A stretch of 42,301 nt of DNA. It comes from Clostridiales bacterium UBA1770. GTDB lineage: Bacteria > Bacillota > Clostridia > Oscillospirales > CAG-272. The stretch lies in the NCBI GenBank assembly GCA_002315325.1, contig DCGU01000091.1, positions 1-42,301 of the forward strand, given 5' to 3'. The position numbers and the translations under genes are program-made. Position 1 is the first letter of the stretch. Every line of letters starts with the position of its first letter. The notes beneath the pieces were generated by a model. It was not told where the DNA came from. It saw only the letters and a list, made by a program, of their open reading frames with translations, and did not search any database. This document shows positions 8,741 to 17,101 of this stretch, piece after piece.

Positions 8741-9022
8741 TTACTCTTTTTCAAAAAACAGAGGTGCAATAAATAAACCGCCCTGTTTCCAACCGCAGCG
8801 GGTCATATAATATTGACCATCCTCGTCCCGCACCACCTCGGCGGCATGGGCGCACAACACCTCGTTGAGTGGGTCGCACGGTTCGGCATGGGTAATACCG
8901 AACATATGCCATCCGTCCCTGCCGTGAATCAAGGTGTGGTCGTTGATATACCAACCGTTCTCTTCCCCCACAGACGGGTCATAGATTTTTTGAAATGAAC
9001 CGATACGGACTTGTACTTTCAT
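8741..9022 (-). pseudogene. Internally deleted glycosidase-like protein (GH43/GH32-type propeller remnant)
   Basis: 93 aa. Start at 9020-9022 (MKVQVRIGSF) with AAAGGA upstream is preferred over the longer frame from 9076. Residues 1-55 (YDPSVGEENGWYINDHTLIH, then WHMFGITHAEP, NEVLCAHA) resemble blade 1 of five-bladed-propeller glycosidases. The last 35 residues (AAEVVRDEDGQYYMTRCGW, ending IAPLFF) resemble their final blade. Full members exceed 300 residues, so the middle blades appear to be missing in frame after about residue 58. It still has a ribosome site and an intact frame, so it may be translated, but a lone pair of half-blades should not be catalytic. A genuine small protein cannot be excluded. 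Confidence 0.55.
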
Positions 9023-9112
9023 GGCGTATTCCTTTCGTGAAACATTGTCAGATGACGTATGGCGTGTCATTTGCACCGAACAAACGCAGTATGAACGCTG
9101 TTCTGCTGTTTT

Positions 9113-9130
9113 CAGTATACAGTATACAGT
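9113..9130. promoter_or_regulatory. Tandem GTATAC palindromes, candidate operator
   Basis: cagtatacagtatacagt contains GTATAC twice (9115-9120 and 9122-9127), each self-complementary, about 95 bp upstream of the start at 9022. No clear -35/-10 pair was found nearby. Confidence 0.3.
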
Positions 9131-9152
9131 TTAAAGCATACCGTTGATTACA

Positions 9153-9222
9153 GAAAACCGACTTACCCTTCCCGCCGTATTTATTCCCATCAGAAATGCA
9201 GCAGTATGCTAAGTCGGTTTTC
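9153..9222 (-). terminator. Long-loop inverted repeat after the Gfo/Idh gene
   Basis: gaaaaccgactta (9153-9165) and taagtcggttttc (9210-9222) are a perfect 13-bp inverted repeat with a 44-nt loop. On the minus strand the distal arm ends GGTTTTC. It probably ends transcription from the gene stopping at 9237, though the loop is unusually long. Confidence 0.6.
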
Positions 9223-9236
9223 CTTCATTTTAAGCT

Positions 9237-10496
9237 TTATTTTTTGTTTGCAGCCAATTTTTCGGCTTTTTTCACTTCCCACATATCGCGTACGTGATCG
9301 TATACCGACTGATCGTAAGTGGGGGTACCGGTGGGCAGGCTGGGCAACAGCATATCGCCTGCGACCTTGGGGTCAACACATCTGGTGTCGTTACGCCATT
9401 TGTCGCGTTCTGCCTTAATACGCAGGTCGGGAATCTCCTGTTCGCGCGGACCGCAAACGTCGCTGAACAAGGAGAAGAGGCCGGGTAATGCCATATCGGC
9501 AGCTTCATAAACGTCAACGATATCGGCGTCCTTGTTGCCGCGAATGTACTCGATGGCATTCCACAGGCAGACAAAGTCGGAACCGCCGTGACCGGACTCG
9601 GCAAATTGCGGTGCCAGTTTGGGCTCGTAGGCCTGATTATCTGCCTTCAGATAAGGATCATCCTCGGGGAGAATCCAGGTATACGCCTGACCGACACCCT
9701 TGTTTTCCGGTACGATTTCACGCTGGGATTCCATGGCACCCTTGGTACCCTGCACGTTGTACCAAATGGAGCAGCGTTTCAGGGCGCCGTGCGTGGAACG
9801 CACGACAGCACCATTGGACATGGTCACCATTTCGATGCCGAGTGAGCCGGAGCGGATACCGAGTCTGTCGTAGGAGGGAGTCGTGCCGTGCTGAATGCCG
9901 ACAACCTTAACGGGACGGAGACCCGTGATATGCACGATGGGTCCCAAAGAGTGCGTGCAGTAGAAGAATGCATATCCGTTGTTCCGCCAATGGTCGGCTT
10001 CACCGCGCGTGATCTCGGGCCAAATGGTTTCACAGTCGTGGATATATTCACCCTCGGCATACTCCAGTTCGCCCAGCTTACCCTCGCGGTAAGCTTTTTT
10101 CATTTCAAGCGGTGTCGGCATAAAGCAGTAGTTCTCGGCGTAGCAGTACTTGCGGCCGGTTTCCTCTACCGCCTCGATCAGCTCCACGTATTCTTTCAGG
10201 CACTGTGCCGGCAGCACCTCGGAAATGACGTCCTTGCCTGCCTTCATGGCCTTGATAGCAAAGGGCGCGTGCTCGTTGGCGTAGTTGGCCAACATCACGA
10301 CGTCCATATCGTGCTTGATGAACTCATCAAAATTATCGTAGAAAGCGATACCGTTGGTATTGATGTGATTGATGGACGCCAAGTCGTGCCATTTGTCGCA
10401 GATGGCAACCAGCTCCGCATTGTCGAAGTTGTTGCAGTAGTTAATCATGGACTTGCCGCGACCAAGGCCCATGACACCGATTTTCAGTTTTTTCAT
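9237..10496 (-). CDS. Gfo/Idh/MocA-family NAD(P)-dependent oxidoreductase or NAD-dependent glycosidase
   Basis: 419 aa. The Rossmann nucleotide-binding motif is GVMGLGRGKSM (about 7-17), followed by the usual second half with WRNNGYAFFYCTHSLGPI (about 170-187) and a C-terminal beta-sheet domain. The position normally occupied by EKP with its catalytic lysine reads S-E93-V94-L95-P, so the lysine is absent. Some related proteins, including NAD-dependent GH109 glycosidases, also have EV at this point. ATG at 10494-10496 is chosen; TTG at 10502 is an alternative, both behind AGGAG. Lies 91 bp after the PL11-like gene and probably acts on a sugar released by its neighbours. Cytoplasmic. Confidence 0.85.
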   Translation of the reverse strand: MKKLKIGVMGLGRGKSMINYCNNFDNAELVAICDKWHDLASINHINTNGIAFYDNFDEFIKHDMDVVMLANYANEHAPFAIKAMKAGKDVISEVLPAQCLKEYVELIEAVEETGRKYCYAENYCFMPTPLEMKKAYREGKLGELEYAEGEYIHDCETIWPEITRGEADHWRNNGYAFFYCTHSLGPIVHITGLRPVKVVGIQHGTTPSYDRLGIRSGSLGIEMVTMSNGAVVRSTHGALKRCSIWYNVQGTKGAMESQREIVPENKGVGQAYTWILPEDDPYLKADNQAYEPKLAPQFAESGHGGSDFVCLWNAIEYIRGNKDADIVDVYEAADMALPGLFSLFSDVCGPREQEIPDLRIKAERDKWRNDTRCVDPKVAGDMLLPSLPTGTPTYDQSVYDHVRDMWEVKKAEKLAANKK

Positions 10497-10587
10497 GGTC
10501 AAAATACTCCTGTTTTTTATTTATTGACACAATATCGGCAGTAAGCCGAAGTCACTCCAAATAACCCGAGTTGTTCGGCGTATTCAA

Positions 10588-11976
10588 TTACATACCGCAG
10601 GAGATATGGGCGCCTTCGGCATTATAACCGGTGGCCATCATCTTCTGCATAAAATGTAAGTAAGGGGTACTGTAACGGTGTTTGATAATGTCGCCGTCCA
10701 CAGCATCGGCATCACCGAGGATTTCGACCAAGCCGTCACCGCGGTAGACCATAAGCTGTTCGCCGGGATGATCGATAATCTTACCCATACGCATGCAGCC
10801 GCATCCGATATTGCAAATCTTTTTGCCGAAGCGGTCCAAAATATCGCCGTGATGCTCACCGCCCTGCACGATGAATTCGGAATAGCCGTCACCGTTGATA
10901 TCGATGGGATCGGCTTCGCGACCGTAGCAAGGCAATTGGAAATCAACGGGCTTACCGGTCAGTGCATCAAAGAAATATTCACCGTCAATATCGTTGGTGA
11001 GTCTGGGCCCGTTGGGATTAAAGTGCTGTGACATGGCAAATACGATTTTGCCGTAGCCGTCCAATACGGTGGCAACCCAACCGGTGTGGATGTGGCCCTT
11101 TTCAAGAGCACCCCATGCCTTGGAGCCGTCGGCGCGGAACATAACGATACGGTTGTTCAATTCGGGACGTTCGTCGTCCTCACGGCAAGTGTAAATATAT
11201 CTGTCGCCGGTTTTGTAATCCTCGAAGGGCACGACAACGTCGGAATGACCGTGGAATTCCGGTGCATAATCAATGACCTCGTGACCGTCGTCCAGTGACA
11301 GAACACGCTCGCCCCACATGATTTCGTCCACACCGTCGTTATTGATATCCAAAATGGGCGTAATATGGCTGGCGCGGGGACCGGGATCTTCTGCCTTGAT
11401 GACAAGTTCCCAACGTTTTTCGTGGTCGTTGTTCCAGCCCTGCAGATACATATTGCCGTAGGTACCCTGGCAGGTGACCAATACGGGTTCACCGTGCGCA
11501 TAACCGCCGACGATATAGAAGCGGTAGCACAGGGACATTCTTTCATTGAAGGTGTTCCACGGCCAAGTCCAAGAACCCGTCGTTTCACCGGTTTCGGCGT
11601 CCAAACGATCCATAGTACGATGCAGGAAGGAAAAGGGATTGCCGGTGTTGTTCAGGTAGTAGATTTCATCCACACCGTCTTTATCCATATCCATCGGCAC
11701 ACAGGGAATCCACCAAATACCGCAGATGACACCCCAAGGCAATTCCTTATCCCACAGCAGGCGGCTGGTCTTGGCGTCGTCGGAAATTTCAAACATACAA
11801 ATATGCATCAGTCCCATACCGCGGTAATCGAACAATTCCTCACCGGGGTCGGTGGCGGAGCCGTTGGAAGAATAGGTAAACAACATACCCTTTCTGCCCT
11901 TCAATTGCACGTTGGCAGAATGAATATAACCTATACCCTTCGGTAATTGAAAAGAACACAACGATTGAATATTCAT
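10588..11976 (-). CDS. Beta-propeller protein related to rhamnogalacturonan lyase (PL11-like)
   Basis: 462 aa, no signal peptide. Three FG-GAP-type calcium loops are visible: DMDKDG (96-101), DINNDG (210-215) and DINGDG (359-364), with HGHSD at 242-246, near the place where PL11 lyases have their GHGD motif. The order and spacing fit an eight-bladed PL11-like propeller, which would cut the rhamnose-galacturonate backbone of pectin by beta-elimination, but it is shorter than typical PL11 enzymes (about 600 aa). A promoter 55-83 nt upstream puts the transcription start near 12025, so ATG 11976 is favoured over ATG 12021, which would be almost leaderless. Lyase activity is inferred; a non-catalytic propeller is possible. 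Confidence 0.65.
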   Translation of the reverse strand: MNIQSLCSFQLPKGIGYIHSANVQLKGRKGMLFTYSSNGSATDPGEELFDYRGMGLMHICMFEISDDAKTSRLLWDKELPWGVICGIWWIPCVPMDMDKDGVDEIYYLNNTGNPFSFLHRTMDRLDAETGETTGSWTWPWNTFNERMSLCYRFYIVGGYAHGEPVLVTCQGTYGNMYLQGWNNDHEKRWELVIKAEDPGPRASHITPILDINNDGVDEIMWGERVLSLDDGHEVIDYAPEFHGHSDVVVPFEDYKTGDRYIYTCREDDERPELNNRIVMFRADGSKAWGALEKGHIHTGWVATVLDGYGKIVFAMSQHFNPNGPRLTNDIDGEYFFDALTGKPVDFQLPCYGREADPIDINGDGYSEFIVQGGEHHGDILDRFGKKICNIGCGCMRMGKIIDHPGEQLMVYRGDGLVEILGDADAVDGDIIKHRYSTPYLHFMQKMMATGYNAEGAHISCGM

Positions 11977-12030
11977 AACGATTTCTCTTTTCTTTATTGA
12001 CGTGTGGTTGCCTTTTGGCAATTTTATAAT

Positions 12031-12059
12031 ATTATAGCAATGATTGCATAGAAAAACAA
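12031..12059 (-). promoter_or_regulatory. Promoter of the PL11-like gene
   Basis: Minus strand TTGTTT (12054-12059), 17-bp spacer, TATAAT (12031-12036). Confidence 0.6.
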
Positions 12060-12072
12060 TTCTTTTTCGTTT

Positions 12073-12086
12073 TTTGCAAACGTTTT
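12073..12086. promoter_or_regulatory. LacI/CcpA-like half-conserved operator
   Basis: tgcaaacgtttttt keeps the AAnCGnTT core of LacI-family operators but has lost the final CA. It sits 14 bp upstream of the -35 box of the PL11-like promoter. Weak evidence. Confidence 0.25.
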
Positions 12087-12097
12087 TTTCACCGGGA

Positions 12098-13837
12098 TTA
12101 TTTCAGTTCCTTCAACCCTCTTGACGCACGCCATTTGACGTCCACAAGCGCATTCCATTCGTGCGGCGGCACCAGCTCACAAGTCAGTTCGTCCACGATT
12201 TCCAACGTGCTGCCGCTCTCGGTCAGACGGTGGGACCCGGCACGTTTGAGGCTGTTAACAAACTTCATGTTGGCGATTTTATCGGGAGCGCCGTGACAGA
12301 CTTCCTGATTGTCCAAATACGCCAGGCAATTGGCCAAAATGAAATCAATCTGGCATCTTGCGGCGGCACAGTGCTGCAGCGTTTCCGGCGTATCTGCCAG
12401 CATTTCCGCCCGTGTCAAAAGCTCGTCCATGGCGCGTGCAAACGCATAGTCCTGTTTGCCGTCATCCGTCATGAAAATATCACGGTCGGTGTTAATTAAG
12501 ATGTTGACGTTACGGGCCTTTTCGCTCGTCTTATCGATATATTCGCGAATGAGCTGCCAGCCCTTGCCGTAGTACGCCTGCAGGAAGCCGTTCATCAAAG
12601 CTTCATAGTGCTCCTCTGTCATATACGGATCCCAGAGCAGCTGTGACAACAGGAAGGAACGCAGATGGGAGAACTCACCGTTTTCACGCTGCTGGTAACC
12701 GCCCTCTTCATAACATCCGATGGTATGATTCAGGGCAAACAGTTCAATATCTCTGCGGATGACTTTCAGGTTGGGGAACGGTGCGTTATAATGATGGAAA
12801 TCGGTGGTGTAGTCCCAAATGAAGAGTTTTTGCGCACGGCGGCCCCACTCGTTCAAATCTGCCAAAAATTCCTTATTGCGTTCGCAATCGGGATCGTCGA
12901 ACGTACGGGAGAAGGAACATTCAATGGAACACAACCAAATGACAACGTTGGAACGCGGGCATACGCTCGGGTCCAGCGGCGGCTTGCGCGTATATTGGTA
13001 GGCAAACGTCAACAGATCGACGTCCGGATATTCCGGTTCAATGGCTTCGCCCAAACGGTTGAGGAAGTTGACCATCAAGCCGGACTGGCCGATTTTTTCT
13101 GCCTGAGCAGCGCAACGCGGGCAGGTACAATACCGTTGGTTATCATTTTGCGTCACGGATACGATACGGCATCCGGGGTTCGCTTCAATCCAGTTTTTGA
13201 CGTTTTTCAATACGGTCTCAAAGACAGCATCATCCGTCAAACAAGGTTGATTATCGTATTCACCGGACAGGCTGCCGAACGTATGGGCAAAGCCGATGAT
13301 ATCGTACGCTCTTGATTCACCCAGGTTCAATCCCCAGCGGCGGCGCTGAGAATTCGGAATACCCCAGTCGGTATGGCGGAATTTGAAGGTGGGACTGTAC
13401 GAATAAGACAAATCGCCCGGCACGGTCAGGGTATCGGCAGAGTCAACGCATTCCAAATTTTCGGTGTAAAAATGCCAACCCAAATACTGCTCCATAAATT
13501 TGGTGACGGCATAACTGATACCCAGTTCTGTTTGACCGTCCAGCACCAGCACTTTACCGCCGTCCTTTGCCCAAAACAGAATACCGTCGTTGCAAAGGGT
13601 TGCTTTGATTTCTTTGACGCGTTCGGGCTGGTTCGGCAGAGCGCCCACCTGAATTTCGAATTCACCGCGGCTCTCGGTGCCGACGCTCAATTGAGCACCG
13701 CACGTTTTTTGAATATGATTTGCCAAATCGTCGGCGGCCTCCCGAGCGATGGTCGAGCCATCGTACACGATTTGGAAGGCTTCAATGGGATTCTTTCCAA
13801 TAAAAAGCTGCTTAACAGGATAGTTTTCCATACACAT
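12098..13837 (-). CDS. DUF4838-domain protein of glycan-degradation loci
   Basis: 579 aa from ATG 13837 (577 from 13831). An N-terminal alpha/beta domain (about 1-140) resembles the non-catalytic domain in front of GH20 and GH67 barrels (ELGISYAVTKFMEQYLGWHFY). A barrel-like DUF4838 region follows with SVTQNDNQRYCTCPRC (about 227-242), FAYQYTRKPP, NVVIWLCSIECSF and FIWDYTTDFHHYNAPFPN, the family's standard conserved string. The three cysteines in C-x-C-x-x-C (237, 239, 242) may bind metal. No signal peptide. Function is not established for the family; a glycosidase role is inferred from fold and company. A hairpin lies between the ribosome site and the start codon. Confidence 0.8.
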   Translation of the reverse strand: MCMENYPVKQLFIGKNPIEAFQIVYDGSTIAREAADDLANHIQKTCGAQLSVGTESRGEFEIQVGALPNQPERVKEIKATLCNDGILFWAKDGGKVLVLDGQTELGISYAVTKFMEQYLGWHFYTENLECVDSADTLTVPGDLSYSYSPTFKFRHTDWGIPNSQRRRWGLNLGESRAYDIIGFAHTFGSLSGEYDNQPCLTDDAVFETVLKNVKNWIEANPGCRIVSVTQNDNQRYCTCPRCAAQAEKIGQSGLMVNFLNRLGEAIEPEYPDVDLLTFAYQYTRKPPLDPSVCPRSNVVIWLCSIECSFSRTFDDPDCERNKEFLADLNEWGRRAQKLFIWDYTTDFHHYNAPFPNLKVIRRDIELFALNHTIGCYEEGGYQQRENGEFSHLRSFLLSQLLWDPYMTEEHYEALMNGFLQAYYGKGWQLIREYIDKTSEKARNVNILINTDRDIFMTDDGKQDYAFARAMDELLTRAEMLADTPETLQHCAAARCQIDFILANCLAYLDNQEVCHGAPDKIANMKFVNSLKRAGSHRLTESGSTLEIVDELTCELVPPHEWNALVDVKWRASRGLKELK

Positions 13838-13840
13838 TCG

Positions 13841-13868
13841 GCCTGAATATTCTATTCAGGCAGCCTCC
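13841..13868 (-). promoter_or_regulatory. Shine-Dalgarno / hairpin / AUG arrangement
   Basis: On the minus strand GGAGG (13868-13864) is followed by CT, a perfect 9-bp hairpin GCCTGAATA-GAA-TATTCAGGC (13861-13841), then CGA and the ATG at 13837. In linear form the ribosome site is 26 nt from the ATG. With the hairpin folded the gap is about 5 nt. Confidence 0.55.
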
Positions 13869-13925
13869 GTTTCTATATTTTCTATATTGTGAAGTCCGTT
13901 TTATTTCCGGATTACAGTCTTGCGT

Positions 13926-15946
13926 TTATTGAATGCCGATTTCATCGACGGGGATGGGGTTGAACGCAGGATGCTCGGCATACACACGGCTGTCCTTTTT
14001 CAGGTTTCTTGCGTTTTCGTCAAACCCGGCTGTTTCCGTTGTGTCATAGGCAAAATTGTCCGTCACGTCAGAGAAACGATACACGGCATCGGCAATATTG
14101 AGCGGCATTTGCGTTTCCAAAATGACGTTGTTACAAACCGTTGATTTGCCCGGGTTGACGTAGAAATACGGGTCGTCGTGGTCACTGTTTTCATCCAACA
14201 CGACGGCGGCAAACGAAGGATAGCGGGAAATCCACGGTTCTTCGTTACGCGGTTTGCCGCTGATTTGTTTTTTCTGCATCTCGGTAAGCACGTCGCCGTA
14301 CCAACCGCCGAACAAGTGTCCTTCGCGGAAACGGTCGTCGTATTGGATTCCTTCACCGCACCGCACAATTAAATTGTTTTTCACCACGTGGTCACGGCCG
14401 CCGCCGATCAGGAATGCACGACATCCCACGTCGATAAACACGTTACCGATGGCGGTCTGCCCGCACTGTGCGTCGTCCCAATAGATACCCTGCGGACGGA
14501 ACTCTTCGCTGCCGATCCGCTGTAACACGTTATAGCGGATTATCGTACCGTAACCGCCCATATCGCGTCCGGCGTAGATAGCGCCGGCATCGTGCGACAT
14601 TTTTACGGTGTCGTGGATATCGTTATACTCGATTACATGTTCATTGCCGGCGTAGAAAATGGCCATATGCGGTGCTTCGTAGATTTCGTTGTGCGCGGCG
14701 ATATTGCCGACGCCCGCCAAAGAAATACCGGGTGCTGCAGTTTGCGTCAACTGACCGAAATCATGAATGCGGTTGTTGACGGCCGCGTTATTGCCGTGGG
14801 TCAAACTGTTGACTTCACCGCCGCCAAGACTAATGCCCCCGGCACCGAGATTACACAACTCGGAGCACGAAATGACGTTATTCTCACCGATAATGGACAC
14901 GGCATTCATGCGAATATCACTGACGTGCAAATGCGTAAACGTCATATTGCTGCCGACCGCCGCAATGGCGGCTACCGTGCCGCAACGCAAGGATAAATCC
15001 TCAAACGTCATATTGCAGGTCTCATCACATTTAAGCAACGCTTCCTGACAGCAGGAGAAATCCATACGATCGGCGCCCTGCCAGGGCCAAAAGTAGACGT
15101 CACCCGTTTTGCGGTCGAGATACCATTCGCCCTCTTCGTCCAGTTCTTCGGCCACGTTGTAAAAGTAATACAATGCTCCGGCGCGCGCACCGTATACAGA
15201 AACGTATTTGGGATAAATTTCGCGGGCTTCCGGTTTTAGAGTGATGGTGTTGAAGAATCGGCCCAGTCCCAGTAGAAGTAGCCGAACATCCACACGCCGT
15301 CGGTTTCTTTCCAATTGGCCGTGCGGGCTGCCGTATCCTTATCCATGATATAACAGCCGCCGTATTGATTGCGGCGATTGTACCATTCCGGGCGGTAGTT
15401 ATGCGGCGGGAATTCATAGCAATCACCGACGTCCTTAATGGCGTCCAATTTCAAATAAGAACCGCGGTTGGGATAGCGCGACTTTGTCATACGTTTTTCC
15501 CATGGTGCATCGGCATTTGCAGCACCGGTAAACAGTTCACAGCCGCACCCTTTATGCGCGTCGTCGTATCTGCCCTCGGTGCCGAAGCCGCCGATGGCGG
15601 TCTCGTTGTCCCACTGTTCCTTGGTGATTCCGTAACGGGAGAGTGATACTTTATAAATATACGGCAGCGCATCCTTGGGAAAACGGGCTGCCATTGCGGC
15701 ATCCGGCCGTTCCCAGTCTTCTTTGGGCACGGCAACACCGCCGTGAACGACGGCGCCGGCCTGTCCCCGATAGGTGACGTGCACCGTATCGGAACAATCC
15801 TCCTTGGAGAAACGGAAGTCGGCCGGGTTATATTGCCCTGCGGACAATTCTACCGTAATCGGTTCCGCCGTTTTATTGTCCGCCAGAACCCCACGGACTT
15901 TTTCTTTAATTTCTGGTAAAGTTAAAGGATTTGCATAAAAAATCAT
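13926..15946 (-). pseudogene. Right-handed parallel beta-helix protein (GH141-like), split by one frameshift
   Basis: Two overlapping frames, 15946 to 15236 and then to 13926, together encode one protein of about 673 residues. The first frame reaches GYFYWDWADSS and runs out at 15236. The second resumes with NTITLKPEAREIYPKYVSVYG, so about one base is missing near 15247-15262. The joined protein has an N-terminal TVELSAGQYNPADFRF segment, a middle insert, NVAEELDEEGEWYLDRKTGD, and then stacked helix rungs (VISCSELCNLGAGGISLGGG, IAAHNEIYEAPHMAIFYAG). This order matches GH141-like and other beta-helix polysaccharide enzymes. No heptamer slip site is visible, so mutation or an assembly error is likelier than programmed shifting. 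No signal peptide. Confidence 0.75.
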
Positions 15947-16019
15947 ATTGTCGCTGCCGCCTGTCGTTTACCACCAATGGGCGGCTCTCCTTTTTCTGAT
16001 ATTTTCCAAGGACGTAACG

Positions 16020-17084
16020 TCAGTCCAATTCGTCAAACGTCAATCGGGACACACGCAAACGGCACAGGCATCCGCCGTCATCTACGTTGCCGGCGCAATA
16101 TGCCAAAAGGACAAAATCGTCACCGATACCGATTCCCGTATAGCAATAGCCGTGCGTGGGGTCGGTTTCCAGCGGCATTTGTGCAGTCCACGTTTCGCCG
16201 TCCTTCGTCGTTGCACAGACAAGCGGCGTACGTTTGCCGTGCCAGCCCAAGGGGCCCTTAAAGTCCGGGGTGCCGCGCACACCGGGGACGGGATTCCAAA
16301 TCGCCAGCGTCTTGCCGTTCGGCAACAGTTTTGCCGACAGCGGGGACAGGGGCGATGGGAAGCGGGGGTCCGGTTTCAACCCCGGCAAATGATCTGCGTC
16401 GGGTGCAATCCCCGTCCACTGCACACCATCGTTGGAACGAACGTAGATAAACAGGCGCCCATCCGGCAAAAAGCTGTAACCGGGTTCCTGTAATCCGCAC
16501 GTACCGGGATTGGGGTGCTCAAAATGCCAATATTCACGGAAGGTTTGCCCGTTATCGTCCGAAATGAATGCCACGACGGAAGCAATATAATACACACCGA
16601 CGTTTTGGTCCTCCGGATAGGGCATGTGTTCCGACATCAAGAGCAGGATTCTGCCGTCCGGCAACGGTGTAACACGATCGTTTTCCAAGACCATATATCG
16701 TTTTTCGTTGACGCAAAAGTGCCCGCCGTAAAAAGTTTGCCCCTCGTCATCGGAGTACATCATATAGGGAACCAAATGAGCATGGCCGAATCGGACCATA
16801 AAAATCAATCCCAAACGGCCGTCCTTTAGCGCAAACAAACTGGGGCACATGATATTTTGCGCACCGAACTGTTCGGTGGTGGCAATCACGCGCTCTTCCC
16901 CAATCAGTTTTCGTCCGTCGCGACTGATTTCGCAACCGGCGATGACAGACGCGGAATAGTCTTCACAACCGCCGGCAAATTTGCTGTAAAAGAACAAAAA
17001 CGTGCCGTCTTTTCGACGGAAGAAACAGCCTTCACTGTTGCGGGGATTATCTTTTGACGGTGCGAAATCACGTATAATTTCCAT
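16020..17084 (-). CDS. BNR-repeat sialidase-like protein
   Basis: 354 aa six-bladed-propeller protein of the sialidase superfamily (BNR_2 type). Asp-boxes are at 111-118 (SDDEGQTF), 175-182 (SDDNGQTF) and 293-299 (TKDGETW). ENDRVTPLPDGR (134-145) and GLQEPGYSFLPDGRLF (197-212) give the alternating P-DGR pattern of the fold. No signal peptide, hence cytoplasmic. It could release sialic acid, but many BNR proteins in plant-glycan loci act on other sugars or are lyases, so the exact reaction is open. Ribosome site GTAGGT precedes ATG 17084. Lies 17 nt after the GH127 stop, very probably co-transcribed with it. Confidence 0.8.
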   Translation of the reverse strand: MEIIRDFAPSKDNPRNSEGCFFRRKDGTFLFFYSKFAGGCEDYSASVIAGCEISRDGRKLIGEERVIATTEQFGAQNIMCPSLFALKDGRLGLIFMVRFGHAHLVPYMMYSDDEGQTFYGGHFCVNEKRYMVLENDRVTPLPDGRILLLMSEHMPYPEDQNVGVYYIASVVAFISDDNGQTFREYWHFEHPNPGTCGLQEPGYSFLPDGRLFIYVRSNDGVQWTGIAPDADHLPGLKPDPRFPSPLSPLSAKLLPNGKTLAIWNPVPGVRGTPDFKGPLGWHGKRTPLVCATTKDGETWTAQMPLETDPTHGYCYTGIGIGDDFVLLAYCAGNVDDGGCLCRLRVSRLTFDELD

Positions 17085-17101
17085 CTTTTTACCTACTTTT
17101 T

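Noticed and set aside
15236..15314. Programmed -1 ribosomal frameshift in the beta-helix gene
   Set aside because: No X-XXY-YYZ slip site and no obvious stimulatory structure. A missing base explains the join better.
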